Program-made: the position numbers and the translations under genes
From: Anaspis maculata
Lineage: Eukaryota; Arthropoda; Insecta; Coleoptera; Scraptiidae
DNA: 64,000 nucleotides
Assembly: GCA_949128115.1 (NCBI GenBank)
Contig: OX421963.1
Span: 91,893,602-91,957,601 of the forward strand
Direction of reading: 5' to 3'
Notes under the pieces: generated by a model
Databases searched by the model: none
The model's input: only the letters and a program-made list of their open reading frames with translations
Told to the model about the DNA's origin: nothing
Part shown: positions 63,641-64,000 of the stretch, one piece after another
How the letters are laid out: every line of letters starts with the position of its first letter
Numbering within the stretch: position 1 is the stretch's first letter

Positions 63641-64000
63641 CATTTACACCTACGTCGGGGGGTTGAAGACAGAATTCAGGCCAACCGTACGCTTGTCGGT
63701 CCCAGTGCTTGGATGGACCTATCATCAGACACACAGGCACCACATTGTGGCTTGGTGAGTCCGGCTGATCTGGAAAGGGGTACAGTGGGTCCAATAACAG
63801 GCCTAAGTGCCAGGTGGAACAACGGTCCATCAACTCCCGCCAATAAATCCAGAATCCAGAAGGGTTAAAGGCCAAAGTTAGCACCATCGATATCTTGCGG
63901 ACCAGTAGAGCTGGAAGTTTGATTTAAACTTTATCTTGCTCGGTTTTAAATTGCCCACTCAACTGATTGATATGTTTTGTTCTAGATTGGGTCACATGTC
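63641..64000. other. Unannotated end of window, possible second 5S-like motif
   Basis: GGTCCCAGTGCTTGGATGGACC (63696-63717) is faintly like the 5S box C region but lacks GGGTGACCGCC. No gene recognised. Confidence 0.3.

Noticed and set aside
61237..64000. Next psq exon completing Psq motif 4
   Set aside because: No sequence encoding the expected YSSLYGRFKR-like recognition helix was seen on the plus strand; the interval is repeats.

Overview
This is eukaryotic, almost certainly insect (at least arthropod) genomic DNA: AT-rich and transposon-dense, with one recognisable host gene. That gene is pipsqueak (psq), a BTB-Psq transcription factor. Five consecutive plus-strand exons (51298-61236) join in phase into about 500 codons. 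They run from the last residues of the BTB domain, through a low-complexity linker, into tandem Psq helix-turn-helix motifs 1, 2, 3 and the start of 4. The upstream BTB exon and the exon finishing motif 4 were not found in the window. I cannot name the species.

Region by region. 1-11 kb: a run of long inverted-repeat (foldback) elements with TA-flanked tips of the TACAGGGTG / TACAGGTGTCCC kind, a dispersed repeat, a GC-rich island (8.15-8.83 kb) and a minus-strand THAP-domain fragment. 11.3-18.5 kb: degenerate short tandem arrays (minus orientation of a TTCGACTT unit, plus an AATGTCAAAATGATTCC unit), split by a 5'-truncated Jockey-like LINE. 19.5-24.0 kb: a 4.5-kb DNA transposon with 27-bp perfect terminal inverted repeats and a 7-bp target duplication, filled with nested debris (Penelope-like RT remnant, foldback, LINE tail). 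25.6-38.7 kb: a tandem segmental duplication of about 6.4 and 6.7 kb. Each copy carries a solo LTR, a SINE/LINE-type tail, TTCGACTT arrays and a pyrimidine-rich tract. The second copy abuts a GC-rich, promoter-like island with a good splice donor (38.64-39.56 kb). 41.9-48.75 kb: a 145-bp satellite interrupted by a 5'-truncated LINE with a perfect 16-bp target duplication. 49.1-49.5 kb: an apparently full-length tRNA-derived SINE with a perfect 17-bp target duplication. 51.3-61.2 kb: the psq exons. Their introns hold a 200-bp minisatellite, nested MITEs and foldbacks. 61.4-64 kb: more foldbacks and a 5S-rRNA-like SINE.

The simplest reading is that most or all of 1-51297 is the long intron or 5' region of psq upstream of the BTB-tail exon. 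The GC-rich islands would then be candidate internal promoters, for example for BTB-less isoforms as known for Drosophila psq. That is inference. The most unusual observations are the modular foldback family (shared arms and loop, interchangeable tips), the 69-nt stop-free intron inside Psq motif 1, and the unassigned transposon with a 7-bp target duplication.
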